Shown piece after piece: positions 47,160 to 58,038 of a stretch of DNA of 64,000 nucleotides. The position numbers were made by a program, and so were the translations under genes. How positions within the stretch are numbered: position 1 is the stretch's first letter; every line of letters begins with the position of its first letter. This stretch comes from Schistocerca nitens (Eukaryota > Arthropoda > Insecta > Orthoptera > Acrididae), in the NCBI RefSeq assembly GCF_023898315.1, contig NC_064622.1:355737234-355801233 (forward strand), in the 5' to 3' direction. Under the pieces are notes generated by a model. It was not told the DNA's origin and did no database searches. It worked only from the letters and a program-made list of their open reading frames with translations.

Positions 47160-47700
47160 ACTGTCTCCTGCGTCAGTTGTGATCAGAAGGGATACACCAA
47201 ATGGGCGACCGACTCACGAAAGAATGTGATAGTGACAGTTTCAGAGGTTATGTCAGTTATTGGGAATACTTTAGGCCAGTGTGTGAGACAGTAGGTGCAT
47301 CCTTCTGATGGCGAAAGAGGTCCTATGAGGTCTATATGGACGTATTCAGATAGTAGATTCGGAGGGATGAATACTCCCCAGCGGTGACCTGACATTTCTG
47401 CTAATTTTACTGTGTTAACAGGCCACACATTGTCGTACAAATTTCATACAATCCCTGGCCATATGCCGCTAGACGAATGCTCGCTTCACCATGTTTGTTG
47501 TAGTTCTAACATCTGGTTGTGACATGTTGGGCAGCGAGGCAATTGCCTTTGGATGAAACTCGACATTCACGAATGGCCACGTCACAACATAGCTGGAGAG
47601 GTGACGGTGGTAGCGCGATACAGCAAGTTTGGGCGCCTGATTATTGTGTCGAAAAATCATGTAATTCATCGTCCAATTATTACGTTACCACGAGAGCTTA
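47160..47700 (-). pseudogene. Gypsy-2 integrase remnant
   Basis: Minus-strand blocks: AVSRYHRHLSSYVVTWPFVN (about 47630), then SEYVHIDLIGPLSPSEGCTY (about 47350, core start with first Asp), CLTHWPKVFPITDITSETVT and FFRESVAHLVYPF (47290-47190). The remaining catalytic residues downstream (47180-46700) are hard to read. Frames are interrupted. Confidence 0.75.
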
Positions 47701-49070
47701 AAAGTCAATTGCTTCATAAATAGATTCTATATGTGAGAGCGCGTCAGCTAGTAGATTCAGTTCGCCTTCAACATGGATGATGTTGGTAGTAATATGACCG
47801 ACGAAAACAAGATATCGAAGCTGTTGTGGTGAAGCTTTCTGTGGGCGCTGTTGGAAAACTTGTATTAGTGGTGTGTTACCAAAACAAATTGCTGTCGCTC
47901 CAATAGATCTTGGAACTTTTTGCTGGATACATAGGCAGCTTACAGCTCGCAGTCATATGTTAACCAATTTTGCTGTAAAGGTGACAATTTTTCGCTTAAG
48001 AAGACTAGTCGTTGCCAGTGTTCATCGATGTGTTGTTGTTGTGCAGCACTTATCACAGAGACAGACGCATCAATCATCAGTGCAAGTTGCACCTGCGGTA
48101 CCAGGTGCACTAAGAGTGTTGCTTCAGAAATGGCAGTCTTCAAATCATAAAATGTTTTTTCAGCTTCTGAAATCCACTGAAAATTATCCTTTGGTCTTGA
48201 TTTGAATTGTATGTACTTGTTCAGTGGCGCAGCTAGGAGGGTGTGGTTACAGACAAAACGATGACAGTTGTTTCTGACACCAAGAAAGCGTCATAGTTCC
48301 ATGATTGTTATAGATCGTGGAAAACCAAGTCCTGCGCCCATCTTCTCTGTTGATGGCCGAATTTCTTCATCGTTAATGGTACAGTCAAGAAATTGAATAT
48401 CTGCTGCCCCAAAGACGCGTTTGGACGGATTAATAACGAGGCCATACCCACATAAATGGCTAAAGAGTTGTCATAGATGTGACAGATGCTCGGTTTCTGA
48501 GCGCGACTTGACCAAGACATCGTTTATATATACATAAAATAATCCAAGTCGTGTGTAATCTTGTCCATAAGTCTTTGGAACGCCTGAACAGCTTTACATA
48601 ACCTGAAAGGCATGCAGGTGAGCTCCAGCAACCCGTAAGGCATTCATACAGCTGTCTTGGGAACATTTTCTGGTGCCTTGGATATCTGGTAAAAGCCCTG
48701 ACGAGGTCGAGTGTAAAGAATTTGTTTTTACCATGGACGCTGGAGGTGTAATCCTCGATGTTTGATATAGGCTATCAGTCTTGAATTATGCTGTCTATAG
48801 TCCCCACAAGGACGCCATCTATTGTTCTTTTTCAGTACCATGTGGAGGGGAGAAGCCCAATTACTACTTGATGGATGGCGGATCACCTGTGTGAGCATGG
48901 ATGTGAGTTCCTGTTTAACTACTTTCAGTTTGTAGTGTTAAACGACGTCGTCGATCATGAAGAAGTGGCCCAGGCGTGGTCATAATGTAATGCACCTTGG
49001 CATGTCGTACAGGAACTGACATGGGAGGTTTGCACGTGATTTAAGGCGTTTCAAAAGCTTGATTAGTGGA
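47700..49070 (-). pseudogene. Gypsy-2 reverse transcriptase and RNase H
   Basis: RT text on the minus strand: LHAFQVM (about 48610), then YVYINDVLVKS (about 48540-48510), where the usual YIDDV box has Asn for the first Asp (codon at 48522-48524). Next come INPSKRVFGAADIQFLDCTI (about 48440-48380) and NKYIQFKSRPKDNFQWISEA (about 48220-48160). RNase H follows with LKTAISEATLLVHLVPQVQL and LMIDASVSVISAAQQQH, the first Asp block, ending QNWLTYDCEL (48140-47940). Catalytic substitution plus frame breaks make it inactive. Confidence 0.8.
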
Positions 49071-49097
49071 GAATCTTCAGTTATCACCCAGACACCA

Positions 49098-49440
49098 TCA
49101 TCTTCCACGTGAAAAGTACTCTTTTGCTAGGTAAATTAGTGCTAGTGTCCAGCAGGCGTCGATGCCAGAGGTTGGCACAAGCCCATAAAATGGTAGAAAA
49201 CCTGCTCCCAGTGTAGAATGTGTGATGTCTGCCACAATAAACTGCCACTCGAGCCTGCATCGTAGGCTTAGGCTTAATGCTAATGTAGTACCATCATATG
49301 TAGCTATTGTAGAGCCATTGGCTGCATGGAGATGGTAACTATCACACTTACGAGTTGGCAGATGGATAGACTGTTTCATCTGTACCCATGTCTATTAAGA
49401 ATTATAATTTCGTGTCTTTGTTTCTGATAAAAAATCGACG
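49098..49440 (-). pseudogene. Gypsy-2 protease remnant
   Basis: Minus-strand text RRFFIRNKDTKL, FLIDMGTDETVYP (about 49435-49360): the retroviral-type protease active site DTG is changed to DMG. It is followed by HLHAANGSTIATY and FIVADITHSTLGAGFLPFYG (49340-49180), the flap and C-terminal ILGADFL-like region. Normally it cuts the polyprotein. A SINE is inserted just upstream. Confidence 0.78.
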
Positions 49441-49501
49441 GCTGCCGGTCGGAGCGTCAATGTCCATCATCACTGAGCTCCTGTTGTGTTTTCCTGTTCA
49501 C

Positions 49502-49715
49502 AAGTTGGGCTATACTTCCGTTGGTTGGTTGACTGGTTCAGGAAGGGGTCCAAACAGCGAGGTCATTGGTCCCATTGAATGAGGGAAAGATGGAAAAGAA
49601 ATTGGCTGTATCTTTTCAAAGTAACCATCCCGGCTTTTGCCTGAAGTGATTTAGGCAAATCGCAGAAAACTTCATTCAGGATGGCTGGACCTGGGTTTGA
49701 ACGCCTCGTACGCAA
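49502..49715 (-). mobile_element. SINE inside Gypsy-2
   Basis: The + strand runs from GTTGGTTGACTGGTTC through a block containing AAACAGCGAGGTCATTGGTC to a tRNA-like end with GGGTTTGAACGCC (a B-box-like sequence on the minus strand, GGCGTTCAAACCC). From memory it is a well-known SINE type of orthopterans and other insects. No clean TSD could be read. It separates gag from protease. Confidence 0.65.
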
Positions 49716-50530
49716 ATCGGCGGTGGTACCAACTTACTTTCGTAGCCAAAGGAGAGCAGCTGTGTTTCTTGGGCGAGTGATAGCGACGAGATTGACGACT
49801 GTTGTTCCGAGTTCGCAGTGCAGCCATTTGTGTGGTTAAGTTCACTGATCTGGGCTTGTAGCACAGCTAAGTTGCTGTCTGTCTGCGGTTGCCGGTTAAC
49901 TGCTGCAACACACACTGACGGATGCTGGTGCCTCTATTTTAGGTCGTGTCAGGCAGTACGTGTGATACCCATATGCTTCCCACGATGTCGTCGCCTATTG
50001 TGTTGCTTAACTAACGTATGTAATCGGCAGCTGCGATGGCGTGCGACCGCCCAACTCTTCAGTACGAAGTAGTTTCTGTCTCTTCGTCTCAGACTGCGAA
50101 ATTCGCGTGATTAAGGCTTTTTTAATCGCCAGATATCGATCCACGTTCGGCGGTGGCGATACTATATCTTATACTTCCGACTCCGTTTCTTCGCTGAGTG
50201 CTGCCATAACATAACTGTATTTTCTATAATCCGCAGTAACTTGCGCTATGACAAACTGGTGTTCCAACTACGCGAATCACAGCATAGGAATTTTCTTCCA
50301 GAACGGTGGTGATTTTACTGCGACGCTGTTTATCATCGCACCAACAGATGCGTCTGCAGCTCACACAGGAATTTGATTTACCATCGTAGAATACTGCAGA
50401 ACCAGTAGGCTACAGGCGTGCGGTGCGGCACGGTTGGCGTTGAACACGAAAGAAGGGCGATGCAGTTGACGCGGCTGTAGTTGCACGCTACGAAGCGCAA
50501 ACGTGTATCGAATTATACGCCCGTGACCGT
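49716..50530 (-). pseudogene. Gypsy-2 gag remnant
   Basis: The minus strand begins near 50210 with MAALSEETESEV, then IVSPPPNVDRYLAIKKALIT and KRQKLLRTEELGGRTPSQ (50170-50040), the conserved CsRn1-type gag block. It is followed by NSEQQSSISSLSLAQETQL (about 49820-49770). No clear zinc knuckle is visible. Frame is broken after the TPSQ block. Confidence 0.7.
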
Positions 50531-50536
50531 CGTACA

Positions 50537-50553
50537 TCACGTTGGGGTCACCA
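50537..50553 (-). other. Gypsy-2 primer-binding site (tRNA-Trp type)
   Basis: The + strand TCACGTTGGGGTCACCA equals the 3' end of insect tRNA-Trp (TCACGTCGGGGTCACCA) with one mismatch. It lies two bases from the 5' LTR. This primer choice is characteristic of CsRn1-clade Gypsy elements. Confidence 0.8.
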
Positions 50554-50555
50554 AC

Positions 50556-50808
50556 TGTTATGGATTAGCAAACTCACTTAATTGGCTTTAAAATAACTTG
50601 TAACACAAAATAACATTCAACTGACAAAGCGTACAAAACAATAGAATAATATAGCAGGAAAAGCATAGAAAACACGTAGCTCATAGGCTGAGCTAAACCT
50701 GATCCTGCAAGGACCTTCACTTGCGCGTAGCACTACACCATACATACACAAACACACAAGTACACACACACACACACACACACTGTGCACCAGCTTGCGT
50801 ACATTTCA
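50556..50808 (-). repeat. Gypsy-2 5' LTR
   Basis: Minus-strand start TGAAATGTACGCAAGC, end CCATAACA. Contains a (CA)n tract (about 50763-50783). Collinear with 46423-46637. Confidence 0.82.
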
Positions 50809-51100
50809 GTATTATCGTGAAACAGAGGAGAGAGTGCCACGGATGTGATGCACGAGTGAGGGTGGCAGTCATTAAAATAAAGGCGTTTTCGTTATGGCGA
50901 GATCTTTTCCGAAAGGTTCTTCTCCGTATGCGAAAGTATTTTGTTGACGCCCACCTACAAAGAGAGAAATGATCGTCGTAATAAAATAAGAGAGAACAGA
51001 GCTCGCACGGAAAGATTTATGTGTTCGTTTTCCAGCGCACTGTTCGAGAGTGGAGCGGCAGAGTAATAGCAGGAAAATGCCAGGCTCTTAAATGTGAATT
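50809..51100 (+). pseudogene. LINE, 3' part of the element split by Gypsy-2
   Basis: Continues 45690-46422. The frame ending at 50972 reads VIKIKAFSLWRDLFRKVLL then MRKYFVDAHLQREK, a typical LINE C-terminal tail; broken text follows to about 51100. A shared GTRT word at the two junctions marks the Gypsy-2 insertion point. Confidence 0.72.
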
Positions 51101-51130
51101 AGAGAGTTTTCATATAGTTTTGCGGCTATT

Positions 51131-51185
51131 AATTGCATGCACAGATATATGTGCATGCTGTTTATTGCATGCACAGACATATGTG
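51131..51185. repeat. Duplicated palindrome
   Basis: Two near-identical copies of TTGCATGCACAGAYATATGTGCA, each a near-perfect palindrome (GCATGCACA ... TGTGCATGC). It could form a small cruciform. No function is known to me. Confidence 0.7.
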
Positions 51186-51303
51186 CAGGCAGATCGTTGA
51201 ATTTGGACTGGTCTTTAAGATTACCCAAACATGTGTGACTCTCATATATTTCAATTAAGTCAAGAATTAGCCCTCGAGGGCAAAGACATGTATCCCCCAT
51301 CTA

Positions 51304-52262
51304 ACAAGGGAACCTCCCCATCGCACCCCCCTCAGATTTAGTTATAAGTTGGCAGAGTGGATAGGCCTTGAAAAACTGAACACAGATCAATCGAGAAAAC
51401 AGGAAGAAGTTGTGTGGAACTATGAAAAAAATTAGCAAAATGTACGAACTGAGTAGTCCACGTGTAACATATGCAACTTCTAGGGTAATATGGAGTCAGG
51501 AGCGCCGTGGTCCTGTGGTTAGCGTGGGCAGCTGTAGAGGGAGAAGTCCTTGGTTCAAGTCGTCCCTCGATTTTGAAAATTTTAATTTTTTGTTTTCAGA
51601 CAATTATTATCTGTCCGTCCGAAGCAATCACTTTTTTGGGAGTGATAATCACATCCACAAAAAAAACTAAATCGGGCAAGGTAGAAGAATCTTTTTACCC
51701 ATTCGCCAAGTGTACAAGTTAGGTGGGTCGACAACATATTCCTGTCATGGGACGCACATGCCGTCAACAGTATCGTATAGAATATATCAGACGTGTTTTC
51801 CTGTGGAGGAATCGGTTGACCTATGACCTTGCGATGAAATGTTTTCAGTTCCCATTGGAGAGGCACGTCCTTTCGTCTACTAATCGCACGGTTTTGCGGT
51901 GCGGTCGCAAAACATAGACACTAAACTTATTACAGTGAACAGAGACGTCAATGAACGAACGGACAGATCATAACTTTGCGAAAATAAAGAAAGTAAATTT
52001 TTCACTCGGGGGAGGACTTGAACCATGGACCTCTCATTCCGCAGCTGCTCACGCTAACCACAGGATCACGGCGCTCCTGACTGCACTTAACCCTTGAAAT
52101 TGCACGTGAACTACTCAGTTCGTATATTTTGCTAATTTTTTTCATAGTTCCACACAACTTATTCCTGTTTTCTCGATTGATCTGTGTTCAGTTTTTCAAG
52201 GCCTATCCACTGTGCCAACTTATAGCTAAATCTGAGGGGGGTGCGATGGGAAGGTTCCGTTG
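51304..52262. mobile_element. Foldback element with a tRNA-like cassette in each arm
   Basis: A 960-bp element with inverted arms of about 225 bp: left 51304-51530, right about 52035-52262. Ends are ACAAGGGAACC and GGTTCCGTTGT, with TA before the left end. Both arms include CTGAGGGGGGTGCGATGG or its complement, and words such as GAACACAGATCAATCGAGAA. Each arm carries a tRNA-like block: 51503-51563 on the + strand with TGGTTAGCGTGGGCAGC (A-box-like) and GGTTCAAGTCG (B-box-like), and the same on the minus strand at about 52075-52015 with GGTTCAAGTCC. The centre (51570-52010) has no recognised coding sequence. It ends 666 bp upstream of the MIF start codon. Confidence 0.8.
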
Positions 52263-52928
52263 TAAGAACGCAGTGTGTTCACGAAGACGAGAAACACTAG
52301 ACTTTACAAACTGTGGATTCAAACACGTTTCACTTGCCACGTTGATGGTGATTTTCTGTCGACACGTTAAGATTTGTCTGGTAGGTGTAATCTGTGGAAA
52401 CAAAAATGAGCAGTTTTGTTCAAACCTGTATGTCCCAATTCCGGCTTTGGGTTATGTTGCTGTCAACACGCTACTATTTGTCTGCACAAGGCACTCGTGC
52501 ACAAGTATTGGCGCAAACATGCCTTTCTGCATTGCAGTGGTACCTGTAACAGCACCGTTACGATTAAACACAATATTATGCAAATCTTTTATGAAGATGA
52601 TGCTCTTACAATTATTTTATTGTATTACATATTTTAGGTAGGATTTAATACTTGTCTGCATTTCACTTTGATAAATTTCATTACCAACCTCGAATGGTTT
52701 CACTGAAAATACTAGATATTTATAAAGAAGCCGTTTGTTAAGATTAAAAAATAATATATTCCTTGATGTACAAGTCTACCATGATAAAATCCGATCATAT
52801 CAGTGTACTTTTATCTTTTTTCTTTTATCTATTGGTTGCCCTTGAAAGTTCGAGCTGCTTTGAGCAGTTGAGCACAGTGTAAACCTGTTGTGTTAGCTGT
52901 TGTGATTTGTGGAGGAACTTCAAAGAAA
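52263..52928 (+). promoter_or_regulatory. MIF 5' flank and probable 5' UTR
   Basis: The interval between the foldback element and the MIF ATG must hold the promoter, unless an unseen upstream exon exists. No convincing TATA box near the expected start can be fixed. The sequence before the ATG is CAAAGAAAATGCC, with A at -3, a good insect start context. The transcription start cannot be placed from sequence. Confidence 0.4.
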
Positions 52929-53036
52929 ATGCCGCACCTTAGTTTACAAACTAACGTTCCTAAAAGCAAGATATCACAAGACTTCTTGAAAGAAACCACT
53001 AAAGTTATTGCGAACACACTTTCAAAACCGGACAGC
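52929..53036 (+). other. MIF: MIF coding exon 1
   Basis: 108 bases, 36 codons from MPHLSLQTNVPKSK to SKPDS, followed by the GTAAGT donor at 53037. Ends between codons. Confidence 0.93.
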
Positions 53037-53524
53037 GTAAGTAACAGCGGAGAATGAAATGAGAATATTCGTTATTTTGTTACTAATCATTCGCTATAAT
53101 TGCAATAAAATGATTCTGTGTTAAATCTGTGAAGTATTTATACTGCGAGAAGTAATAAAAGTATTAAATTTCAGTATTGCGTCGTGTCAGTGGAAGCTGA
53201 TTTGCCGATGGCATGGGGAGGTTCAACTGACCCTTGTGGAGTTGCCACATTAATGAGCATCGGTCAGCTCGGAACCGAAGCAAATAAAAAGCATTCAGCT
53301 GCAATATCCAGCCATTTAGAAAAACATCTTGGTATCCCAAAAAACAGGTAAGGCTGTCGGGTATATGCACAGGCAGAAATATTGTGGTACTTGATGTTAC
53401 AGTTGGGTTGCTGCATTTTTAGTATCGGAATTTGTTGCATGAGAGAGTAGTATTTATAATTTTGAAGGTTAGCTTGAACAGCAAAGTTCATTGGTGTTCC
53501 ATAATTTTTGAAGCGTGAGCGTGC

Positions 53525-53573
<49 letters not shown>

Positions 53574-56500
53574 TGAACATAAAACTTTGAACTTTTCGTT
53601 GTCCAGTGACCTGCAATGTGTGTTTTATTTCTCATAGTCTATCTGTAATAAACAATTGAAATCTGTTGTTTTTGAGTCACCCAATACATAGGGAAGCCAT
53701 GAAAAACCTACATTAGGATGACCAAACGAAGGTTGGAAGCTCCACCTTCCTGACTACAAGGACAGTATTGTTAAAACAGTGCTACGTCATTTGGTTTGTC
53801 CCTAGTGTAAAATAACTTTTGGGACAACAGAAATGTCAGACAAGTCATTGGCTTTGGCTAGTGATGTAATGGTCATGGCTGCTGTAAAATCACCTTTTGG
53901 TGCATTTATTGTTTTCTTGTTAGCTGGTGAAGACAACAAACGTGAAAGCAGAAAACACTGGTTATGGTGACACATGGATCTGTAGCTTAGCTCAAGTTAG
54001 TTTGGAAGGTAACTGTTTGATTATGAGTTCGTGAACCAACAAATGTGTAACTAAAAATACCTGGTTGTGGTGATAGACTGCTCTGCAGCTTTGCTTGTTT
54101 GAAACAACTGCCAATAAAATCATATGACACTCACAGTAAGGTTACTGGAGGCTAGTATACAGGAACACATTGCTCAGATTTCACAAGAACCTCTGCGAAC
54201 AACTGTTGATCACATCATTTTATGGATTCAGCATCTCATCGACGTCTTTGGTGCATGTATGGAATGAATTGTTTAAGCAGCAGTTAATAATGAAAATCAA
54301 CATTGTGCCTTTCTTCCTGGTTTGACATTTTCTGCCCACGTTTCCTATGGAACGAGTCAAAGCTGATTACTTGTATCGAACATTATGCTATATGAGTACG
54401 TTTTTACAAAGAAATTTTTTAATAATGTAAAAGGCTAATGCTACACTGTTCATTCATTTCTCACTCCCAGCATCCCCCCCCCCGTCCCCCCCCCTCCACA
54501 CACACACAGTCAACAGATGTCAAGACTATAGTGATGATGTCTGGTTTTAATTTTGTTTGCCTAACTTCCCATTTGCTAGCCTGAATAACTGAGGTGGTGT
54601 CTGTCTGTAACAGGTGAGATGTTGATGTTGGAGGATACATTGTTGCACTGCATGGCTTTTCTGGTATTTCAAGGGGTAGAAAAGCTAAGAAAAACAGTGT
54701 GAAACTGTTATGTGAAATTATAGATGTTTTATTATTGCTGTTAATTTTTGTGTCACATTTTTCCCAACCCTCTACTCTAAGTTGTAACAATAAGGCCAGT
54801 TTTACAAGTCTTGCTTTTTTAGAGATAATTTCATTTCTTTAATTTTGATAAAGATGTTGCCTAGGTATCAGTTCCACTTCTCTCCTAGATCACTTATGAG
54901 CAGTTGTTCAGATGGCCATTGATAAATTTATTGTTATTATTACTATCGTTACTACTATTTTGAAAACTCCGCATTGCATCTTAACGGAAAAGAGAAAATT
55001 ATGGTTTCCGTGGAAAGATAGACATTAGTTTTACTTCAAAAATGTTACATACAATTCCTGCACATATCTTTCCTTTCTAATGTCGAACATAACTTTTCAC
55101 CGCCCTGTTACGATGAACATGAAGGAGTAGTAGCTTTGTGAGTGTTGGCTGTATTATTGTTGATCTGAGATGAGTTTTAATAAGTTGAAAGGCTCTGAAT
55201 GATCTCTGAGGATGCCAAACTTCTGGAACTGTCATCATCAGAATGATCACCAAATAACTTTCTGAAACAGTTCTTTAACTCTTGACATTCAGCAGTGTTT
55301 TGTAATAAAGGGTACGTTGTGTAATTGTACACCAGTTGTAATAGTTCATAACATATCAAGCCTGTACAGGTTAAGGTGCACTTTGTATGTACTCTAAGCA
55401 ACTCTTCAAAACATAGTTCAGATGGAGGATTTGTGTGGGAAGACATAGCAAGTAACTCTTCACATTGGGATAGTTGCTTTAGGTACTCTTTGTTGAACTT
55501 GGTATCAATCTCATTCAGAAAAAGATCAAGAATTTCAATCACACCTTTTTAAATCTTTGTTCACGAGTTAGTTCTTCAGGATGAGATAGTTCCTGTGTGT
55601 TCGAATATTGTTGGTGTGTCTCTTGGCTGTGAGATTTTCTCTCTTTGATATTTAGGTTCTTGAAATAATTTTTGTCTAACAGCGTGTCAAATACTTATAC
55701 AGTCGTAAGATTTGCAAGAGCTGTGTTTATAAAGTCTACAGGATGTTTCAGCTCGGCTGCATTAAAGTATGAATTGTGTAGCAATTTGGCCAATTCGTTG
55801 CATCAAATACCTCAATAGCAACTGCCATATTAAAAGTAGTCTTAAACTTTGTGAGCCACTTCACCTAGCTCTATGACTTGAAAATTTTTGCCTCTAATTG
55901 AGCTCTGCCCATTCATTACTATTCGCGCAGTCCAAGCGGATGGTGCTGTAGTTGACGGTATTGCTGTGAATGGCAGAATCTCTTAGTCACTCCCATCAAC
56001 AACTGTGCTCAGTGTCAGCATGGACTGTGTGAATAGTACTTTGGTCACTGTTTTCTGAACCTGATCATAGCTTTTCTTGAAATGCTTCACAGATTTTACC
56101 TGCACAGGTCATTGGGTTAGACACATTGGTATCAGCCAATGAACTTCTGAATTTGAATTCATCTTGTGAATACCGTATGGTAACAAGACATCGACATTCA
56201 CATTTTTCCTTTTTGTGGATTGCAGAGTTGTATTTTGATACATCGTTCCAAGTTACCTAAACATTGGACAATTGTTCACAGCTTTTTGAATGTTTCTGTA
56301 ATGCAAGATTCAAACAATGATGAATGCAATATTTGCAACTGCGTTTTGGGTAATCTTGAAGAATGGTTTCCTTCACACATTAGTTCCTCTCATACATGTT
56401 AGCTGCATCATTGAAACAGTGTGCACATAGAAACTCCTAGTGAAAGTATTAGAAAGATGTATTTGGCATCAGCATTTGCACTTTGGAATCCGGCACACTT

Positions 56501-57975
56501 TATAAAACCAGAAAAAATTCTTTACCTTTGAGTGTCTCAGGGTTGACAAATGTAGACACAGAGTGAACTACTACTGGTGAGGCACATCCTCATTGACTCT
56601 GCCATAATTCTGTAAAATGGAAAATGTTTTATTTGTGACACTATATCACATGTAAGCAGTATTTTCTATTATTTCATTTTGCACCACTGGTGCCAATGAA
56701 GTGTCATGTCGTGCTTTTGGCACGTCTTCGGTTCTGGTACCTCATTCTTCCTTTCATCGAGAAGTATCAAGAGGTTTCCAGTGAGTGTTTCATGACCTTT
56801 CAGTGCATAAGCCTTTTGATCCAGGAACCTGAATGACCTAAAAATTATTTGTAATGCGGTTCTAGCATTCTTTTCATTGGCAAGCAGATTCACAAGAGAT
56901 GGCCAATCAGAGGTGTACTATTTTCACATAGCTGAATAATTGAGACAAACTCATGATGAAAAAGGCTCTTCTCATGTATTATGAACTTTTCTGTAGCTTT
57001 TGTCCAGTTACAGAAAATTTTATAAAAAGTTTCTTTTTGTGGTCCTTTATTGCTCGCTGTTGCATAGATCTACTGCAGTCATAACAAGAGAAAATTGTCA
57101 CTCTTTTCTCTGTAATACAGCTAAGGAGAAGCCACAAGCCATTCTGATTTACAAGCTCTTCCAGTCCTTCACGGAAATTTAGGACAGGACAGAAAGTAGT
57201 CAGAGTTGTGCGTTCCTTCAGGTTGCGACAATTTGATTAAACTGTAAGCAAAAGTTGATATGAGGTAAATAGATAACTGTGCATTTGCTGACCTACAGTT
57301 TAGTTTTTCACTTGCTTTGTCTGTAGATCATACATCTGTAAGTAAATTTGTAGGTCTGGGGAGGGGGATTGCATAAACGTGATACCACCACCAACCCCCC
57401 TCTCCTCTTTATTGATATGACTTTGACAGAGTACTACAAAGGTAATCAACCTTGTTGCAGGAAGTAGCTTTTAGATTTCTACCTGGAAACCACTCACATT
57501 TTTTAATGGTGGGATGTGAAAGTGGGGGAGGGGGTGGGGGGTGGGGAGGATGCCTGCAGTTTAAGATGGAGTTGTAACAGTGCTGTACCTGGTCATTTTA
57601 TGTATGCATTGTAGCCCTTTGTGAGAGCTGATCATCATCAGTGGTGGTTTGTTTTTCTCTAGTTTTACAGATCAGTGCAACTGCAACATATTGAAAATTA
57701 GGACCATCTGCTTATGGAAGGTTGCTAATTTGCTTTAAAAATACGGTAGAGCTGCCGCACACGTGGCTGGAGGTATTGGACATGTAGGAACCTGATTGAA
57801 GTACTGATGGTGGAAAATATTTTCATTGTCAGTATTTTGCTGGCTTTGGTCAGAGAGCTATTAGCTTAAAGCTTTCACATGATTAACTAACAAACCTCAT
57901 TGTCTAGTGAAGTGAAGGCAAGGCATGTGACACTATTGAATGGAGATCCTAAATTCAGCAGACAGCCTGGTGACA

Positions 57976-58038
<63 letters not shown>

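Larger units (their letters stand above)
46423..50808 (-). mobile_element. Gypsy-2 LTR retrotransposon (CsRn1-like)
   Basis: A 4.4-kb minus-strand Gypsy element: 5' LTR 50556-50808, primer site, gag, protease, RT, RNase H, integrase, polypurine tract, 3' LTR 46423-46637. It lies inside a LINE whose coding text resumes at 50809. Flanking bases GTGT (46419-46422) and GTAT (50809-50812) fit a 4-base TSD with one change. The primer site matches tRNA-Trp, as known for the CsRn1 clade. Every domain has stops or frameshifts and a SINE interrupts gag/protease, so it cannot move by itself. It is better preserved than Gypsy-1. Confidence 0.87.

Noticed and set aside
51503-51563. Functional tRNA gene in the foldback left arm
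   Set aside because: Only box-like motifs are seen. No convincing cloverleaf with anticodon was worked out, and an inverted copy sits in the other arm, so it is treated as part of the element.
53821-54010. PIF/Harbinger-like protein fragment in MIF intron 2
   Set aside because: The EDNKRESRKHWLW text only loosely recalls that family and lacks any catalytic motif.
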